Below, piece by piece: positions 62,383 through 64,000 of a stretch of DNA of 64,000 nucleotides. The translations under genes were made by a program, and so were the position numbers. Every line of letters starts with the position of its first letter. Position 1 is the first letter of the stretch. A model generated the notes under the pieces. It was not told the DNA's origin. It searched no databases and saw only the letters and a program-made list of their open reading frames with translations. Source of the DNA: Desulfovibrio sp. X2 (GTDB lineage: Bacteria; Desulfobacterota; Desulfovibrionia; Desulfovibrionales; Desulfovibrionaceae); assembly GCF_000422205.1 (NCBI RefSeq), contig NZ_ATHV01000022.1, positions 124,001-188,000 on the forward strand. Direction: 5' to 3'.

Positions 62383-63453
62383 ATGGACTACCAGTTCCTC
62401 CATCAGATCCAGAGCGCCTTCTTCGGCAACAACGTCACGCCGAACATGATGGCCATGCTCGGTACGGTCCTGATGGCCATGTTCCTGGCCATGGTCGCCG
62501 GCTGGCTGCTGAACCGCTGGCTCGACCGGCGACGCGGGACGATTCCCCTGAACTGGATCGTCGGCAGGGCGCGCATCCAGGAACTCATCCAGAGCGCCTT
62601 CGACCAGCGGGCCCGCTTCGACATGCTCCTCGAACACAACGCGGCGCGCAGCCGCTTCATCCCCTGCGAACTCATCGAGATCGGCGCGGAGACGCTGGCC
62701 GTCGAGCTTTCCGCGAGCGTCCGCCTGTCCCAGGAATGGCTCGGCCGCCGCGCCGACGTCTTCTTCAAGGTCAAGACCCGCGACATGCCGCAGCCGCAGT
62801 ATTTCGGCTTCACCTCCGAGATCGTGGCCATCGGCCTCTCGGAGCACGGCAACAGCCTGGCGACCATGGAATTCCCCGAGAAGGTCGAGGCCCGCCAGAA
62901 GCGCTCCCACCTGCGCATCGAGCCCCCGAGCGGACTCGTGCACGGCCTGCTCCTGTGGCCGGAACCCGAGGCTTCCGGCGCCTCGGCGGCCTCGGACATG
63001 CGCGGCTGGGGAGAGCCTGTCGTCACCTACTCCCCTCCCCACGCCTCCGGCGACGGCAACGGGGAAGGCGCCCCGGCCGCGCACGACGTCCGCATGGTCA
63101 ACATCTCCGGCGGCGGCCTGCGCTTCGAGATTCCGCCCGCAGCCATGGAGAGCCGTCGGCCGACCTCCTTCACCCTCGGAGAACGCTTCGTCCTCTGCCT
63201 CGATCTCTACGATCCGAGGGACAAGGACATAAAGCGCTCGATCCTGCGGGCCAAGGTGCGCAACATCTACGACGGCAAGGCCGAACACGGCCTCGAGGTC
63301 GGGCTGGAATTCCTGGCCGAGGGCCGCAAGGATGCGGAGGCGCCGGACATCGTGCACTGGCACGGGCTTGCGGGAGACTCGGGGGTCGAAGCCATTGACA
63401 ATTGGGTCTTCAGGCGTCATTTGGAAATGCATCGGGAAAAGGGAATCGCCTGA
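62383..63453 (+). CDS. Membrane-anchored PilZ-domain protein
   Basis: A 356-residue protein. One N-terminal transmembrane helix (about 22-44) is followed by a YcgR-N-like beta domain (about 65-165). A PilZ domain comes next: RQKRSHLRIEPP (RxxxR) and, after a Gly/Ala-rich insert, VNISGGGLRFEIPP for the DxSxxG motif with Asn for Asp. Known PilZ proteins bind c-di-GMP to adjust motility or surface. It lies 70 bases after mnmG and before corC, with a 35-base gap. Confidence 0.82.
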   Translation: MDYQFLHQIQSAFFGNNVTPNMMAMLGTVLMAMFLAMVAGWLLNRWLDRRRGTIPLNWIVGRARIQELIQSAFDQRARFDMLLEHNAARSRFIPCELIEIGAETLAVELSASVRLSQEWLGRRADVFFKVKTRDMPQPQYFGFTSEIVAIGLSEHGNSLATMEFPEKVEARQKRSHLRIEPPSGLVHGLLLWPEPEASGASAASDMRGWGEPVVTYSPPHASGDGNGEGAPAAHDVRMVNISGGGLRFEIPPAAMESRRPTSFTLGERFVLCLDLYDPRDKDIKRSILRAKVRNIYDGKAEHGLEVGLEFLAEGRKDAEAPDIVHWHGLAGDSGVEAIDNWVFRRHLEMHREKGIA

Positions 63454-63488
63454 CCCTCCAACCCGCAACCGCAACAAAGGAGTTTCGT

Positions 63489-64000
63489 TTGGACGACAGT
63501 AGTCCTCAAGAAGGCGGTTTCTGGTCCAGTCTCGTCGGTCTCTTCAAGAACAAGAACGGCCACACCCTCGAAGACGCGATCCGCGAAGCCCTCCGCGACG
63601 GTGAACTCACGAGCGAAGACGTCCCCATGCTGCTGGGCGTCCTCCGCCTGCAACGGCTCTACGTCCATGAACTCATGGTCCCGCGCACGGACATCGTCTG
63701 CTGCGACGTGGAAGCCGGAATCGAGGAAGTCTGCCGTCTGATCGTCGAGGAAGGACATACCCGCATCCCCATTTTTCAGGGCGACAAGGACAGCATCATC
63801 GGCATCATCCACTCCAAGGACATGCTCGGCGCCATGCTCGCGCCACCCGACGCCCGGCCTGGCGTCAGGGACATCATGCTGCCCCCCCTCTTCATCCCCG
63901 AGAACAAGAACGTGCGCGACATGCTGCACGAGTTCCTCAAGCGCCGCCAGCACCTGGCCATCGCCGTGGACGAGTACGGCGGCACCTCGGGCCTGATCAC
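63489..64000 (+). CDS. corC: CorC/YbeX-type CBS protein, N-terminal part (runs off the window)
   Basis: The first ~170 residues of a hemolysin-C/CorC-like protein. It starts at TTG 63489, with AAAGGAG seven bases upstream. LYVHELMVPRTDIVCCDVEAGIEEV, HTRIPIFQGDKDSIIGIIHSKDML and HLAIAVDEYGGTSGLI are CBS-pair features of the family; the C-terminal CorC_HlyC domain lies beyond base 64000. The soluble form without DUF21 helices is associated with Mg/Co handling and, in E. coli, lies beside ybeY. The neighbour beyond the end is unseen. Confidence 0.88.
   Translation, partial: MDDSSPQEGGFWSSLVGLFKNKNGHTLEDAIREALRDGELTSEDVPMLLGVLRLQRLYVHELMVPRTDIVCCDVEAGIEEVCRLIVEEGHTRIPIFQGDKDSIIGIIHSKDMLGAMLAPPDARPGVRDIMLPPLFIPENKNVRDMLHEFLKRRQHLAIAVDEYGGTSGLI

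Overview
This is a GC-rich, gene-dense stretch of core bacterial chromosome, most likely from a sulfate-reducing member of the Desulfovibrionales (Desulfobacterota, formerly Deltaproteobacteria). The evidence is cumulative. The adenylate kinase carries the Cys129/His135/Cys151/Cys154 metal site described for Desulfovibrio gigas. There is a DHH-CBS-poly(A)-polymerase fusion typical of deltaproteobacteria, an LL-diaminopimelate aminotransferase, and a precorrin-2 dehydrogenase/HemX/HemA cluster. Two small Cys-rich families occur (DUF6485-like and PxxKW-like). LapA/LapB, RodZ, SurA-like chaperones and MreB indicate a Gram-negative envelope. I see no insertion sequence, prophage, CRISPR array, toxin-antitoxin pair or defence island.

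Layout. 1-422 is the start of dapL (minus strand), divergent from xerD. 573-11305 is a long plus-strand run: xerD, the tRNA nucleotidyltransferase fusion, a LOG-like protein, a HIT protein, lapA, lapB, mutS, an LptM-like lipoprotein and lysA, ending at a strong terminator. 11408-15218 is minus strand: a FlgM-like gene with a sigma-28-type -10 box, two identical tRNA-Leu(GAG) genes, and secG, tpiA, pgk and rimI. A NUDIX gene and suhB converge at 15.8 kb. mreB, a double-GAF protein and a Cys-rich protein follow on the minus strand. 19238-24189 (plus) holds an unrecognised 582-residue protein, gcvT, rsmE and rarA. Two glycosyltransferases (minus) precede a plus-strand run of precorrin-2 dehydrogenase, hemX-like, hemA, an orphan, tilS and adk (26.9-32.0 kb).

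32.1-44.4 kb is minus strand: a small membrane protein, rpsT, glyS, glyQ, recO, rodZ, two SurA-like chaperones, mfd and cheW. A 71-residue orphan (plus) and ugd (minus) come next. 46.4-53.9 kb (plus) carries pdxJ, acpS, nnrDE, a CBS-pair protein, tsaE, lysC, cimA and a metallo-beta-lactamase-fold protein. A minus-strand esterase-pilZ-ktrB-ktrA unit lies at 53.95-57.2 kb. The window ends with plus-strand amidohydrolase, PxxKW protein, M20 peptidase, mnmG, a membrane PilZ protein and the start of corC.

Functionally, lysine and diaminopimelate metabolism recurs (dapL, lysA, lysC), as do envelope assembly (lapAB, rodZ, surA-like, secG, mreB), tetrapyrrole synthesis, tRNA maturation (CCA/A addition, tilS, tsaE, mnmG) and DNA repair (mutS, rarA, mfd, recO, xerD). 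The least explained items are the 582-residue protein at 19.2 kb, the Cys-rich/GAF/mreB unit, the long LptM-like lipoprotein, a LapB without an evident membrane anchor, and several short conserved-looking orphans. No convincing previously undescribed multi-gene system was found.
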